Part shown: positions 10,091 through 22,903 of the stretch, piece after piece | How positions within the stretch are numbered: the first letter of the stretch is position 1 | Layout: each line of letters begins with the position of its first letter | Assembly (NCBI GenBank): GCA_035048485.1 | Contig: CM068590.1 | Location: forward strand, 1,116,001 to 1,180,000 | Length of the DNA: 64,000 nucleotides | Source of the DNA: Pteria penguin | Lineage: Eukaryota > Mollusca > Bivalvia > Pterioida > Pteriidae | Reading direction: 5' to 3' | Notes under the pieces: generated by a model | Databases searched by the model: none | Told to the model about the DNA's origin: nothing | Seen by the model: the letters and a program-made list of their open reading frames with translations, nothing else | Translations under genes and position numbers: made by a program

Positions 10091-12639
10091 AGCTCACCTG
10101 AGCCAAAGGCTCAAGTGAGCTATTGTGATCAATCACCGTCCGTCGTCCGTCCGTCGTTAACTTTTCACATTTTCGACTTCTTCTCCAGAACCACTGAACA
10201 GAATTTGATGAAACTTGATAAGCATGTAGTACTCATGGTCCCCTACAAGTGTTGTTGTTTTTCGTCCAGATTCATCAACAGGTGGCGCCACCACAGGCAA
10301 AAGTAGGTCAAAGAGGGTACCCTCCTTTGACAAACTTCTTCTTCAGACCGGGGGCATACAGAGACAAACCAAATGCATAGGAATGATCTAGAGGGATGTG
10401 TGAAGAAGTGTTGTTATTTTTGGTTCCATTCCGAAATCAAATTTTTGACGTTTTTTTGTACTTGGTCATTTTAATGCAGAAAAGAGGTATTTTTTTCTTT
10501 TAGTAAACATTGATGCATTAATTTGGTTTAATTTAATCATTTTGATGGTAAGAAATACTACTGCGAAGAAAATTTTTCAATATTTTATGTTTTGGATTTT
10601 TTATGAATTTTTTAAGACTTTCAAGAAAAAGGGGGGGGGTGGGATAATTGGTGTAAACATTTCACAGTTTGAACTTTTTCTTCGGAACCACTTGCTGGAA
10701 TTCAATGAAACTTGGCATGCATCAAATACTCAAGGTCCCCGACAAATGTGGTCATCTTTGTCAGGATCCATGAACAGGTGGCACCACCACAGACAAAAGT
10801 AGGTCACAGAGGGTACCCTCCTTTGACAAACTTCTTATTCAGATCGGGTGCATACAGCGACAAACCGACTGCATAGGAATGAGATAGAGGCATATGGGAA
10901 GAAGTGTTGATATTTTTGGTTCCATTCCGAAATCAAATTTTTGACGTTTTTTCATTTTTATTTTGGACTTTGTTATTTTAATGCATTAAAGAGTTATTAT
11001 TTTCTTTTAGTAAACATTGATGCATTCATTTGGTTTCATTTAATCATTTCTATGGTAAGGAATGCTGGTGCGAAGGAATTTTTTCAATATCTCGATTTTT
11101 GAATTTTTTATGAATTTTTAAGACTTCCAAGAAAAGGGGGGGGGGAGGGGGGGGGGGGACAATTTTTCATATCTTCAACTTGATCTACAGAACAACTTGA
11201 AGGATTGTGATAAAACTGGGTAGGATGCAAGTACTCATAGTCCTTTTCAAAGGTTTTGTTTTTTGTGCGGATCATCCAAATTGGTTAACAGATAATGCCA
11301 CCATGTCTAAAAGTAGGTCTCACAATGGTACATATACCACTTGGTAATTGAAATATGGAGAGTAGCGGTTCAAATCCAGCTGTGGTCAATAAAATTTTTG
11401 TTTTTTTTTTACACATCTAAATAAGTTTTTAGATGTTTCTCAACACTCAAAATATGAAAATAGGAATTTTACGTTTAAGACTTCCAAAAAAAAAAGGGGG
11501 GGGGGGTTGGCCTTTTCACATTTTCAACTTTTTCTACAAAACTGTTTGAAGGATTTTAATAAATCTTGGTAGAAATAAGTCACTTATGATCCTCTTCAAA
11601 TTCTGTTGTTTTCGTCCAGACCTCTTTACAGGTGGCGCCACCATAGTCAAGAGTAGGTCACAAAAGAGTTCCCTCGTTTAACAATATTCTTTTTCATACG
11701 GGCTGTATACAGAGACAAACAGAATGCATAGAAATGATCTAGAGGGATGAGTGAAGATGTATTGTCATTTTGGTTCCCTTCCAAAATCAAATTTTAGAAT
11801 TTTTTTCGACATTTCTTTGGACTTGGTGATTCAATGCAGAAAAAAGTGTCATATTTCCTAGTAAATTGATAATGATGATTTCTTATGGACTATTGTGATC
11901 ATAATTATGGTAAGGATTGTTACTTTGAAAGAATTTTGTCAATATCTAATTTTTTGGATTTTCTATGAATTTTTTAAGACTTCCAAATGAGGGTGTATAG
12001 GAACAATTCATTCACATTTTTCACTTCTGCTGTTATACCACATGAAAGATTTTAATGAAACATGGAATACATGAAGTACTAAAAGTCCTCTATCAATTTG
12101 GTAAATTTCATCCAAATTGGTTAACAGATAATGCCACCATGTCTAAAAAGCAGTTCTCACAATAGTACATATACCACTTGGTAATTGAAATATGGAGAGT
12201 AGCGGTTCAAATCCAGCTGTGGTCAAAATTTTTTTTTCATTTCTTTACACATCTAAATAAGTTTTTAGATGTTTCTCAACACTCAACATATGAAATTAGG
12301 CAATTTTAAGTTAGATCTGGACAATATTTGAAACAATTGTTGTTCATGACCCAGACTTGAAATCAGTCAACAAAAGGCCCCACCTAAAGAAAATGACTAA
12401 CTTGTTGCCCTGAATGACTTCTTGCAGAGACAAAGGAAATGCTTAATATCAAAATCACCTGAATGGATGTGCAAAAAAGTGTTGTTTTTTTATTCTAGCC
12501 TGAAATAAAATTTGACATATTTTCCACATCTGTGTTGACTTAGTCACATTAATGCAAAAATAAATGAATTCTTCCTTCATGCATGACTGATAATATAGGT
12601 ACTCAGGTGAGCGATATAGGCCCACTTGGGCCTCTTGTT
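10091..12639 (+). mobile_element. Full-length family-A element, first nested copy
   Basis: It runs from the AGCTCACCTGAGCC head to the GGCCTCTTGTT tail, about 2.55 kb. It is inserted in the outer element after a T run (TACGCTTTTT). The outer sequence resumes at TGACGTTTTTCTGG, as in the uninterrupted relative near 30386-30405. No target duplication is visible. About five core monomers, each ending in an A-run/G-run tract. No genuine coding sequence. Confidence 0.85.
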
Positions 12640-13584
12640 TGACGTTTTTCTGGACTTGGTCATTTCAATGAAGAAAAGTGTCGTGTTTTTCAGTTAATTG
12701 ATATTGATGATTTCTTAATGACTATTTTGATCATAATTGTGGTAAGGAATATTATTGTGAAAGAATTTTGTCATTATCTCAATTTTTGGATTTTTTATGA
12801 ATTTTTCAAGACTTCCAAAAAAAGGGGGGGGGGGGGTTGGCCATTTTTCACATTTTCAACTTTTTCTACAAAACCACATGAAAGATTTTAATGAAACATG
12901 GAATACATGAAGTACTGAAGGTCCTCTATAGATCAGTTTGGTAAATTTCATCCAAATTGGTTAACAGATAATGGGTAATTGAAATATGGAGAGTAGCGGT
13001 TCAAATCCAGCTGTGGTCAAAAAATTTTTTTCATTTCTTTACACATCTAAATAAGTTTTTAGATGTTTCTCAACATATGAAATTAGGCAATTTTAAGTTT
13101 AAGACTTCCAAAAAAAAGAGGGGGGGGGGGGTTTGGCCATTTTTCACATTTTCAACTTTTTCTACAAAACTGTGAGAAGGATTTTAATAAATCTTGGTAG
13201 AATTAAGTCACTTATGATCCTCTTTAAATTCTGTTGTTTTTGTCCAGACCTCTTTACAGGTGGCGCCACCATAGTCAGAAGTAGGCCACAAAAGAGTTCC
13301 CTCCTTTAACAATATTCTTTTTCATACGGGCTGTATACAGAGACAAACAGAATACATAGAAATGATCTAGAGGGATGAGTGAAGACGTATTGTCATTTTG
13401 GTTCCCTTCCAAAATCAAATTTTAGAATTTTTTTTGGACATTTCTTTGGACTTGGTGATTCAATGCAGAAAAGTGTCATATTTCCTAGTTAATTGATAAT
13501 GATGATTTCTTATGGACTATTGTGATCATAATTATGGTAAGGATTGTTACTTTGAAAGAATTTTGTCAATATCTCGATTTTTGG

Positions 13585-14485
13585 TCGGGATTACGTAGCA
13601 ATTCCAGACCCTAGTCGTTACAATATGCTGTGGTGAACGCGTGGAATGCAGAAAATACCTCCTCGTGTATAAATAGTGCGTCGATATTTAGAAAAAGCGT
13701 GATTAGATTTACTTTTAGTACTTATAGTTCATATTGTACGAGTCAATACAAGATAAGGTTGATCAGATGAGAAAATAGATGTGCCGTTATTCCATCGATT
13801 TAGATGAGTTATATTCATGCGCTGGAGGACATGCAGTCTTTCCGAATACTCGACGGAAAGTCCCGAAAAAGTACGATTGACATTATTGTGTACATGTAGC
13901 TGTGCCATAATTTAAGAAGTACACTACTAGTCCGTACTAGTATCCATTGTATTATAATTAATAAAACTTGAGAATATCGCTTCTTTTTATAGCAGTGGAA
14001 TTCAAAGTACTCTACAATCTTCTCGTCACAACAATAAACAAACGTCTTGGTAGTTGTTGATGTGTAATGCTACTAAAAATAGCCAGTTATTTATAGATCT
14101 ACATGTGTAGACGTGGTTTTCCCCAAATGTACATGTACAGCGGGAGACTGTCCAGATTGCTAATTTCACACTACTGTCAAGATCAAAAGTGATAAGAGAG
14201 AATGAGATAACTATATAGTACGAGACGGAGACGTACAGGGCGGAGCCGTTGTTTATATGAAAACGAGCACCTGTGTGCATAGTTACGACTGCAAGGGAAG
14301 AGCTATTTTGTCCCAAAATAGCTCTTCCGTTGCAGTCGTAACTACTGTGCGCAGACCGTGTTTTTGTCAATACTGATCCTAAACATTACACGCTTGGTGT
14401 GTGATCTCTTGGTGGATCACGATTTTATTACCTTTGATGTACTTGACCATGCAATTCCGACCTTGAGGACTTTCAAGTCCTTTCA
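13585..14485. mobile_element. 0.9-kb foreign insert with long hairpin
   Basis: This single-copy-looking sequence interrupts a family-A core monomer between CGATTTTTGG and TGATTTTCTATGA. It contains a near-perfect inverted repeat, 14281-14310 against 14314-14343 (30-bp arms, one mismatch, 3-nt loop). The ends show weak inverted similarity (GGTCGGGATTACGTAG against the complement of CCATGCAATTCCGACC), consistent with decayed terminal repeats. The 114-codon minus-strand frame at 14026-14370 runs through the hairpin and has no motif. Class unknown. Confidence 0.6.
14281..14343. repeat. 30-bp near-perfect hairpin
   Basis: The arms begin AGTTACGACTGCAA and end AGCTATTTTG, with loop TCC and a single G/C mismatch. 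Looser complementarity extends the stem on both sides. A transcript of either strand would fold into a strong stem-loop. Confidence 0.95.
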
Positions 14486-15326
14486 TTTGATTTTCTATGA
14501 GTTTTTTAAGACTTCCAAATGAGGGTGTATAGGAACAATTCAATCACATTTCTCACTTCTGCTGTTATACCACATGAAAGATTTTAATGAAACATGGAAT
14601 ACATGAAGTACTAAAGGTCCTCTATCAATTTGGTAAATTTTATCCAAATTGGTTAACAGATAATGCCACCATGTCTAAAAAGTAGGTCTCACAATGGTAC
14701 ATATACCACTTGGTAATTGAAATATGGAGAGTAGTGGTTCAAATCCAGCTGTGGTCAAAATTTTTTTTTTCATTTCTATACACATCTAAATAAGTTTTTA
14801 GATGTTTCTCAACACTCAACATATGAAATTAGACAATTTTAAGTTAGATCTGGACAATATTTGAAACAATTATTGTTCATGACCCAGACTTGAAATCAGT
14901 CAACAAAAGGCCCCACCATCAAAATCACCTGAATAGATGTGCAAAAAAGTGTTGTTTTTTAGCTCACCTGAGCCAAAGGCTCAAGTGAGCTATTGGCATC
15001 ACTCTTCGTCCGTCGTCCGTCCGTCCGTAAACTTTTCACATTTTCAACTTCTTCTTCAGAACCGCTTAAAGGATTTGCATGAAACTTGGTGTGGATGAAG
15101 TACTAGGGGTCCTCTACCAAGTTTGTTCATTTCATATAAATCCCTCAATAGGTGGCGCCACCATTGGTAAAAATAGATCTCAGAGGGTACCCCTCTTTGA
15201 AAATCTTCTTCTCCAGAACCAGTGTATGGACTATAAAACTAATGGCATCTGAGTGATCTAGAAGGATGTATGTCTAAAGTTTGTTCATATCGTTGAAATC
15301 CGATAAATAATTTTTGACGTTTTTTT

Positions 15327-18300
15327 AGCTCACCTGAGCCAAAGGCTCAAGTGAGCTATTGTGATCAATCACCGTCCGTCGTCCGTCGTCCGTCGTCCGT
15401 CCGTCGTCCGTCGTCCGTCGTTAACTTTTCACATTTTCGACTTCTTCTCCAGAACCACTGAACAGAATTTGATGAAACTTGATAAGCATGTAGTACTCAT
15501 GGTCCCCTACAAGTGTTGTTGTTTTTCGTCCAGATTCATCAACAGGTGGCGCCACCACAGGCAAAAGTAGGTCAAAGAGGGTACCCTCCTTTGACAAACT
15601 TCTTCTTCAGACCGGGGGCATACAGAGACAAACCAAATGCATAGGAATGATCTAGAGGGATGTGTGAAGAAGTGTTGTTATTTTTGGTTCCATTCCGAAA
15701 TCAAATTTTTGACGTTTTTTTGACGTTTTTTTTGTACTTGGTAATTTTAATGCAGAAAAGAGGTATTTTTTTCTTTTAGTAAACATTGATGCATTAATTT
15801 GGTTTAATTTGATCATTTTGATGGTAAGAAATACTACTGCGAAGAAAATTTTTCAATATTTTATATTTTGGATTTTTTATGAATTTTTTAAGACTTTCAA
15901 GAAAAAGGGGGGGTGGGATAATTGGTGTAAACATTTCACAGTTTGAACTTTTTCTTCGGAACTACTTGCTGGAATTCAATGAAACTTGGCATGCATCAAA
16001 TACTCAAGGTTCCCGACAAATGTGGTCATCTTTGTCAGGATCCATGAACAGGTGGCACCACCACAGACAAAAGTAGGTCACAGAGGGTACCCTCCTTTGA
16101 CAAACTTCTTATTCAGATCGGGTGCATACAGCGACAAACCGACTCTATAGGAATGAGATAGAGGCATATGGGAAGAAGTGTTGATATTTTTGGTTCCATT
16201 CCGAAATCAAATTTTTGACGTTTTTTCATTTTTATTTTGGACTTTGTTATTTTAATGCATTAAAGAGTTATTATTTTCTTTTAAGTTTTAGTAAACATTG
16301 ATGCATTCATTTGGTTTCATTTAATCATTTCTATGGTAAGGAATGCTGGTGTGAAGGAATTTTTTCAATATCTCGATTTTTGAATTTTTTATGAATTTTT
16401 TAAGACTTCCAAGAAAAGGGGGGGGGGGGACAATTTTTCATATCTTCAACTTGATCTACAGAACAACTTGAAGGATTGTGATAAAACTGCGTAGGATGCA
16501 AGTACTCATAGTCCTTTTCAAAGGTTTTGTTTTTTGTGCGGATCATCCAAATTGGTTAACAGATAATGCCACCATGTCTAAAAGTAGGTCTCACAATGGT
16601 ACATATACCACTTGGTAATTGAAATATGGAGAGTAGCGGTTCAAATCCAGCTGTGGTCAAAAAAATTTTTTTTTTTTTTTTACACACTTAAATAAGTTTT
16701 TAGATGTTTCTCAACACTCAACATATGAAATTAGGAATTTTACGTTTAAGACTTCCAAAAAAAAAAAGGGGGGGGTTGGCCATTTTTCACATTTTCAACT
16801 TTTTCTACAAAACTGTTTGAAGGATTTTAATAAATGTTGGTAGAAATAAGTCACTTATGATCCTCTTCAAATTCTGTTGTTTTCGTCCAGACCTCTTTAC
16901 AGGTGGCGCCACCATAGTCAAGAGTAGGTCACAAAAGAGTTCCCTCGTTTAACAATATTCTTTTTTATACGGGCTGTATACAGAGACAAACAGAATGCAT
17001 AGAAATGATCTAGAGGGATGAGTGAAGATGTATTGTCATTTTGGTTCCCTTCCAAAATCAAATTTTAGAATTTTTTTCGACATTTCTTTGGACTTGGTGA
17101 TTCAATGCAGAAAAAAGTGTCATATTTCCTAGTTAATTGATAATGATGATTTCTTATGGACTATTGTGATCATAATTATGGTAAGGATTGTTACTTTGAA
17201 AGAATTTTGTCAATATCTCAATTTTTGGATTTTCTATGAATTTTTTAAGACTTCCAAATGAGGGTGTATAGGAACAATTCAATCACATTTTTCACTTCTG
17301 CTGTTATACCACATGAAAGATTTTAATGAAACATGGAATACATGAAGTACTAAAAGTCCTCTATCAATTTGGTAAATTTCATCCAAATTGGTTAACAGAT
17401 AATGCCACCATGTCTAAAAAGCAGTTCTCACAATAGTACATATACCACTTGGTAATTGAAATATGGAGAGTAGCGGTTCAAATCCAGCTGTGGTCAAAAT
17501 TTTTTTTTCATTTCTTTACACATCTAAATAAGTTTTTAGCTCACCTGAGCCAAAGGCTCAAGTGAGCTATTGTGATCAATCACCGTCCGTCGTCCGTCGT
17601 CCGTCGTCCGTCCGTCGTCTGTCGTCTGTCGTCCGTCGTCCGTCGTCCGTCGTCCGTCGTTAACTTTTCACATTTTCGACTTCTTCTCCAGAACCACTGA
17701 ACAGAATTTGATGAAACTTGATAAGCATGTAGTACTCATGGTCCCCTACAAGTGTTGTTGTTTTTCGTCCGGATTCATCAACAGGTGGCGCCACCACAGG
17801 CAAAAGTAGGTCAAAGAGGGTACCCTCCTTTGACAAACTTCTTCTTCAGACCGGGGGCATACAGAGACAAACCGAATGCATATGAATGATCTAGAGGGAT
17901 GTGTGAAGAAGTGTTGTTATTTTTGGTTCCGTTCCGAAATCAAATTTTTGACGTTTTTTTGACATTTTTTTGTACTTGGTAGTTTTAATGCAGAAAAGAG
18001 ATATTTTTTTCTTTTAGTAAACATTGATGCATTAATTTGGTTTAATTTGATCATTTTGATGGTAAGAAATACTACTGCGAAGAAAATTTTTCAATATTTT
18101 ATGTTTTGGATTTTTTATGAATTTTTTAAGACTTTCAAGAAAAAGGGGGGTGGGATAATTGGTGTAAACATTTCACAGTTTGAACTTTTTCTTCGGAACC
18201 ACTCGCTGGAATTCAGTGAAACTTGGCATGCATCAAATACTCAAGGTCCCCGACAAATGTGGTCATTTTTGTCAGGATCCATGAACAGGTGGCACCACCA

Positions 18301-18642
18301 CAGACAAAAGTAGGTCACAGAGGGTACCCTCCTTTGACAAACTTCTTATTCAGATCGGGTGCATACAGCGACAAACCGACTGCATTGGAATGATTTAGAG
18401 GGCATATGGGAAGAAGTGTTGATATTTTTGGTTCCATTCCGAAATCAAATTTTTGACGTTTTTTCATTTTTATTTTGGACTTTGTTATTTTAATGCATTA
18501 AAGAGTTATTATTTTCTTTTAGTAAACATTGATGCATTCATTTGGTTTCATTTAATCATTTCTATGGTAAGGAATGCTGGTGCGAAGGAATTTTTTCAAT
18601 GTCTCGATTTTTGAATTTTTTATGAATTTTTTAAGACTTCCA

Positions 18643-18673
<31 letters not shown>

Positions 18674-20161
18674 AAAAATTTTTCATATCTTCAACTTGAT
18701 CTACAGAACAACTTGAAGGATTGTGATAAAACTGGGTAGGATGCAAGTACTCATAGTCCTTTTCAAAGGTTTTGTTTTTTGTGCGGATCATCCAAATTGG
18801 TTAACAGATAATGCCACCATGTCTAAAAGTAGGTCTCACAATGGTACATATACCACTTGGTAATTGAAATATGGAGAGTAGCGGTTCAAATCCAGCTGTG
18901 GTCAAAAAAATTTTTTTTTTTTTTTTACACATCTAAATAAGTTTTTAGATGTTTCTCAACACTCAACATATGAAATTAGGAATTTTACGTTTAAGACTTC
19001 CAAAAAAAAAAAAAGGGGGGGGGGGTGTTTTGGCCATTTTTCACATTTTCAACTTTTTCTACAAAACTGTTTGAGGGATTTTAATAAATCTTGGTAGAAA
19101 TAAGTCACTTATGATCCTCTTCAAATTCTGTTGTTTTCGTCCAGACCTCTTTACAGGTGGCGCCACCATAGTCAAGAGTAGGTCACAAAAGAGTTCCCTC
19201 GTTTAACAATATTCTTTTTCATACGGGCTGTATACAGAGACAAACAGAATGCATAGAAATGATCTAGAGGGATGAGTGAAGATGTATTGTCATTTTGGTT
19301 CCCTTCCAAAATCAAATTTTAGAATTTTTTTCGACATTTCTTTGGACTTGGTGATTCAATGCAGAAAAAAGTGTCATATTTCCTAGTTAATTGATAATGA
19401 TGATTTCTTATGGACTATTGTGATCATAAATTATGGTAAGGATTGTTACTTTGAAAGAATTTTGTCAATATCTCAATTTTTGGATTTTCTATGAATTTTT
19501 TAAGACTTCCAAATGAGGGTGTATAGGAACAATTCAATCACATTTTTCACTTCTGCTGTTATACCACATGAAAGATTTTAATGAAACATGGAATACATGA
19601 AGTACTAAAAGTCCTCTATCAATTTGGTAAATTTCATCCAAATTGGTTAACAGATAATGCCACCATGTCTAAAAAGCAGTTCTCACAATGGTACATATAC
19701 CACTTGGTAATTGAAATATGGAGAGTAGCGGTTCAAATCCAGCTGTGGTCAAAATTTTTTTTTCATTTCTTTACACATCTAAATAAGTTTTTAGATGTTT
19801 CTCAACACTCAACATATGAAATTAGGCAATTTTAAGTTAGATCTGGACAATATTTGAAACAATTGTTGTTCATGACCCAGACTTGAAATCAGTCAACAAA
19901 AGGCCCCACCTAAAGAAAATGACTAACTTGTTGCCCTGAATGACTTCTTGCAGAGACAAAGGAAATGCTTAATATCAAAATCACCTGAATGGATGTGCAA
20001 AAAAGTGTTGTTTTTTATTCTAGCCTGAAATAAAATTTGACATTTTCAACATCTGTGTTGACTTAGTCACATTAATGCAAAAATAAATGAATTCTCCTTC
20101 ATGCATGACTGATAATCTAGGTACTCAGGTGAGCGATATAGGCCCACTTGGGCCTCTTGTT
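15327..20161 (+). mobile_element. Innermost family-A element with 2.2-kb internal tandem duplication
   Basis: The head at 15327 starts a copy that stops at AAATAAGTTTTT (17537). A second head follows at once (17538) and its copy runs to a complete tail at 20161. The two copies are nearly identical, including rare substitutions. The simplest reading is one inserted element that duplicated 15327-17537 by unequal exchange between T runs preceding the head. The open frames at 15361-15570, 15879-16076 and 18047-18313 are repeat-borne. The CGTC microsatellite is longer in the second copy. Confidence 0.75.
18649..18673 (+). repeat. Long poly(G) run
   Basis: A run of over 20 G, the longest of at least a dozen G tracts that occupy the same position in each family-A core monomer, each directly after an A run. 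Confidence 0.95.
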
Positions 20162-22487
20162 TACGTTTTTTTGGACTTTGTAATTTTAATGCAGAAAAGA
20201 AGTATTTTTGTCTTTTAGTAAACATTGATGCATTAATTTGGTTTAATTTGATCATTTTTATGATGAGAAATACTACTGCAAAGAAATTTTTTCAATATTT
20301 CCTTTTTTGGATTTTTTATGAATTTTCTAAGACTTTCAAGAAAAAGGGGGGTGGGACAATTGGTGTAAACATTTCACAGTTTGAACTTTTTCTTCAGAAC
20401 CACTTGCTGGAATTCAATGAAACTTGGCATGCATCAAGTACTCAAGGTCCCCGACAAATGTGGTCATCCTTGTCAGGATCCATGAACAGGTGGCACCACC
20501 ACAGGCAAAAGTAGGTCAAAGAGGGTACCCTACTTTGACAAACTTCTTATTCAGATCGGGTGCATGCAGCGACAAACCGACTGCATAGGAATGATTTAGA
20601 GGCATATGGGAAGAAGTGTTGATATTTTTGGTTCCATTCCGAAATCAAATTTTTGACGTTTTTTCATTTTTATTTTGGACTTTGTTATTTTAATGCATTA
20701 AAGAGTTATTATTTTCTTTTAGTAAACATTGATGCATTCATTTGGTTTCATTTAATCATTTCTATGGTAAGGAATGCTGGTGCGAAGGAATTTTTTCAAT
20801 ATCTCGATTTTTGAATTTTTTATAAATTTTTTAAGACTTCCAAGAAAAGGGGGGGGGACAATTTTTCATATCTTCAACTTGATCTACAGAACAACTTGAA
20901 GGATTGTGATAAAACTGGGTAGGATGCAAGTACTCATAGTCCTTTTTCAAAGGTTTTGTTTTTTTGCGGATCATCCAAATTGGTTAACAGATAATGCCAC
21001 CATGTATAAAAGTAGGTCTCACAATGGTACATATACCACTTGGTAATTGAAATATGGAGAGTAGCGGTTCAAATCCAGCTGTGGTCAAAAAATTTTTTTT
21101 TTTTTTTTTACACATCTAAATAAGTTTTTAGATGTTTCTCAACACTCAACATATGAAATTAGGAATTTTACGTTTAAGACTTCCAAAAAAAAAGGGGGGG
21201 GGGGGGTTTGTCCATTTTTCACATTTTCAACTTTTTCTACAAAACTGTTTGAAGGATTTTAATAAATCTTGGTAGAAATAAGTCACTTATGATCCTCTTC
21301 AAATTCTGTTGTTTTCGTCCAGACCTCTTTACAGGTGGCCCCACCATAGTCAAGAGTAGGTCACAAAAGAGTTCCCTCGTTTAACAATATTCTTTTTCAT
21401 ACAGGCTGTATACAGAGACAAACAGAATGCATAGAAATGATCTAGAGGGATGAGTGAAGATGTATTGTCATTTTGGTTCCCTTCCAAAATCAAATTTTAG
21501 AATTTTTTTCGACATTTCTTTGGACTTGGTGATTCAATGCAGAAAAAAGTGTCATATTTCCTAGTTAATTGATAATGATGATTTCTTATGGACTATTGTG
21601 ATCATAATTATGGTAAGGATTGTTACTTTGAAAGAATTTTGTCAATATCTCAATTTTTGGATTTTCTATGAATTTTTTAAGACTTCCAAATGAGGGTGTA
21701 TAGGAACAATTCAATCACATTTTTCAATTCTGCTGTTATACCACATGAAAGATTTTAATGAAACATGGAATACATGAAGTACTAAAAGTCCTCTATCAAT
21801 TTGGTAAATTTCATCCAAATTGGTTAACAGATAATGCCACCATGTCTAAAAAGCAGTTCTCAAAATAGTACATATACCACTTGGTAATTGAAATATGGAG
21901 AGTAGCGGTTCAAATCCAGCTGTGGTCAAATTTTTTTTTCATTTCTTTACACATCTAAATAAGTTTTTAGATGTTTCTCAACACTCAACATATGAAATTA
22001 GGCAATTTTAAGTTAGATCTGGACAATATTTGAAACAATTGTTGTTCATGACCCAGACTTGCAATCAGTCAACAAAAGGCCCCACCTAAAGAAAATGACT
22101 AACTTGTTGCCCTGAATGACTTCTTGCAGAGACAAAGGAAATGCTTAATATCAAAATCACCTGAATGGATGTGCAAAAAAGTGTTGTTTTTTATTCTAGC
22201 CTGAAATAAAATTTGACATATTTTCAACATCTGTGTTGACTTAGTCACATTAATGCAAAAATAAATGAATTCTTCCTTCATGCATGACTGATAATCTAGG
22301 TACTCAGGTGAGCGATATAGGCCCACTTGGGCCTCTTGTTATTCTAGCCTGAAATAAAATTTGACATATTTTCAACATTTGTGTGGACTTAGTCACATTA
22401 ATGCAAAAATAGATGAATTCTTCTTCATGCATGACTGATCATCTAGGTACTCAGGTGAGCGATATAGGCCCACTTGGGCCTCTTGTT

Positions 22488-22903
22488 TTTTATTTCTCAG
22501 GTCTGTTTTCAATAAAATGATGTTTAATGTTTAAAAATTTGTAAGTAACTCACTGCTTTAAGGTTGTTTTATGAACTTCAAGGCTCAAGATGAATAACTG
22601 GAAAGTGTAAACTGCAAATAACTATTAGAAGAGCAACAATGATTAATAAAAAAAATTGAGATCATGCAAAATCTTAAAATCAATTGAACAAACTTAAAGC
22701 ATGAACATAAATAATTTATATTTAATCTATAATAATACCAAACTTTATAATATAAATTCTACAAGTGAATAAATGTTAGTATAAATGCAAAAAGTTGCAA
22801 ATTCATTGATATAACAAACATTAATGTAAATTGTAAAACATATAAAATAACTGAACAAGATAGTCATGTCAATGGAATATAAAATTTATACCTCGTTATC
22901 AGC
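22488..22903. other. AT-rich stretch, nothing recognised
   Basis: It lies between the last Helentron-like tail and the hAT remnant and may include non-coding 3' sequence of the latter. No matching hAT end was found. Confidence 0.5.

Larger units (their letters stand above)
14961..22340 (+). mobile_element. Family-A element, second nested copy, itself interrupted
   Basis: Pieces 14961-15326 and 20162-22340 together make a full-length element (about 2.5 kb) from head to tail. It entered the outer element within TTGTTTTTT|ATTCTAGCC, and the outer sequence resumes with ATTCTAGCC at 22341. The interruption is the third-level element at 15327-20161, after which the host resumes with TACGTTTTTTTGGAC. 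No target duplication is seen at either level. Confidence 0.8.
9723..22487 (+). mobile_element. Nested complex of Helentron-like elements (family A), outermost element
   Basis: The outermost element is split into 9723-10090, 12640-13584, 14486-14960 and 22341-22487. Its head is the hairpin AGCTCACCTGAGCC-AAA-GGCTCAAGTGAGCT, followed by CCGT/CGTC microsatellite. The core consists of ~450-500-bp diverged monomers (GGTGGCGCCACC motif, A-run/G-run tract). The tail is CTCAGGTGAGC, then the hairpin AGGCCCACTTGGGCCT, ending CTTGTT. GCTCACCTGAG at the head and CTCAGGTGAGC near the tail form an 11-bp subterminal inverted repeat. This architecture matches non-autonomous Helentron/pearl-type elements as described in molluscs; no Rep-helicase is present. 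Sequence resumes exactly across each interruption. Confidence 0.8.

Noticed and set aside
14026..14370. 114-codon minus frame
   Set aside because: It runs through the hairpin of the foreign insert and has no family resemblance.
10542..20514. Recurrent 65-88-codon frames ending in MNRWHHHRQK (10542, 15879, 18047, 20248 and similar)
   Set aside because: They lie at the same place in each family-A core monomer, start in AT-rich or G-run sequence and vary with run length. They are by-products of a repeated DNA unit.
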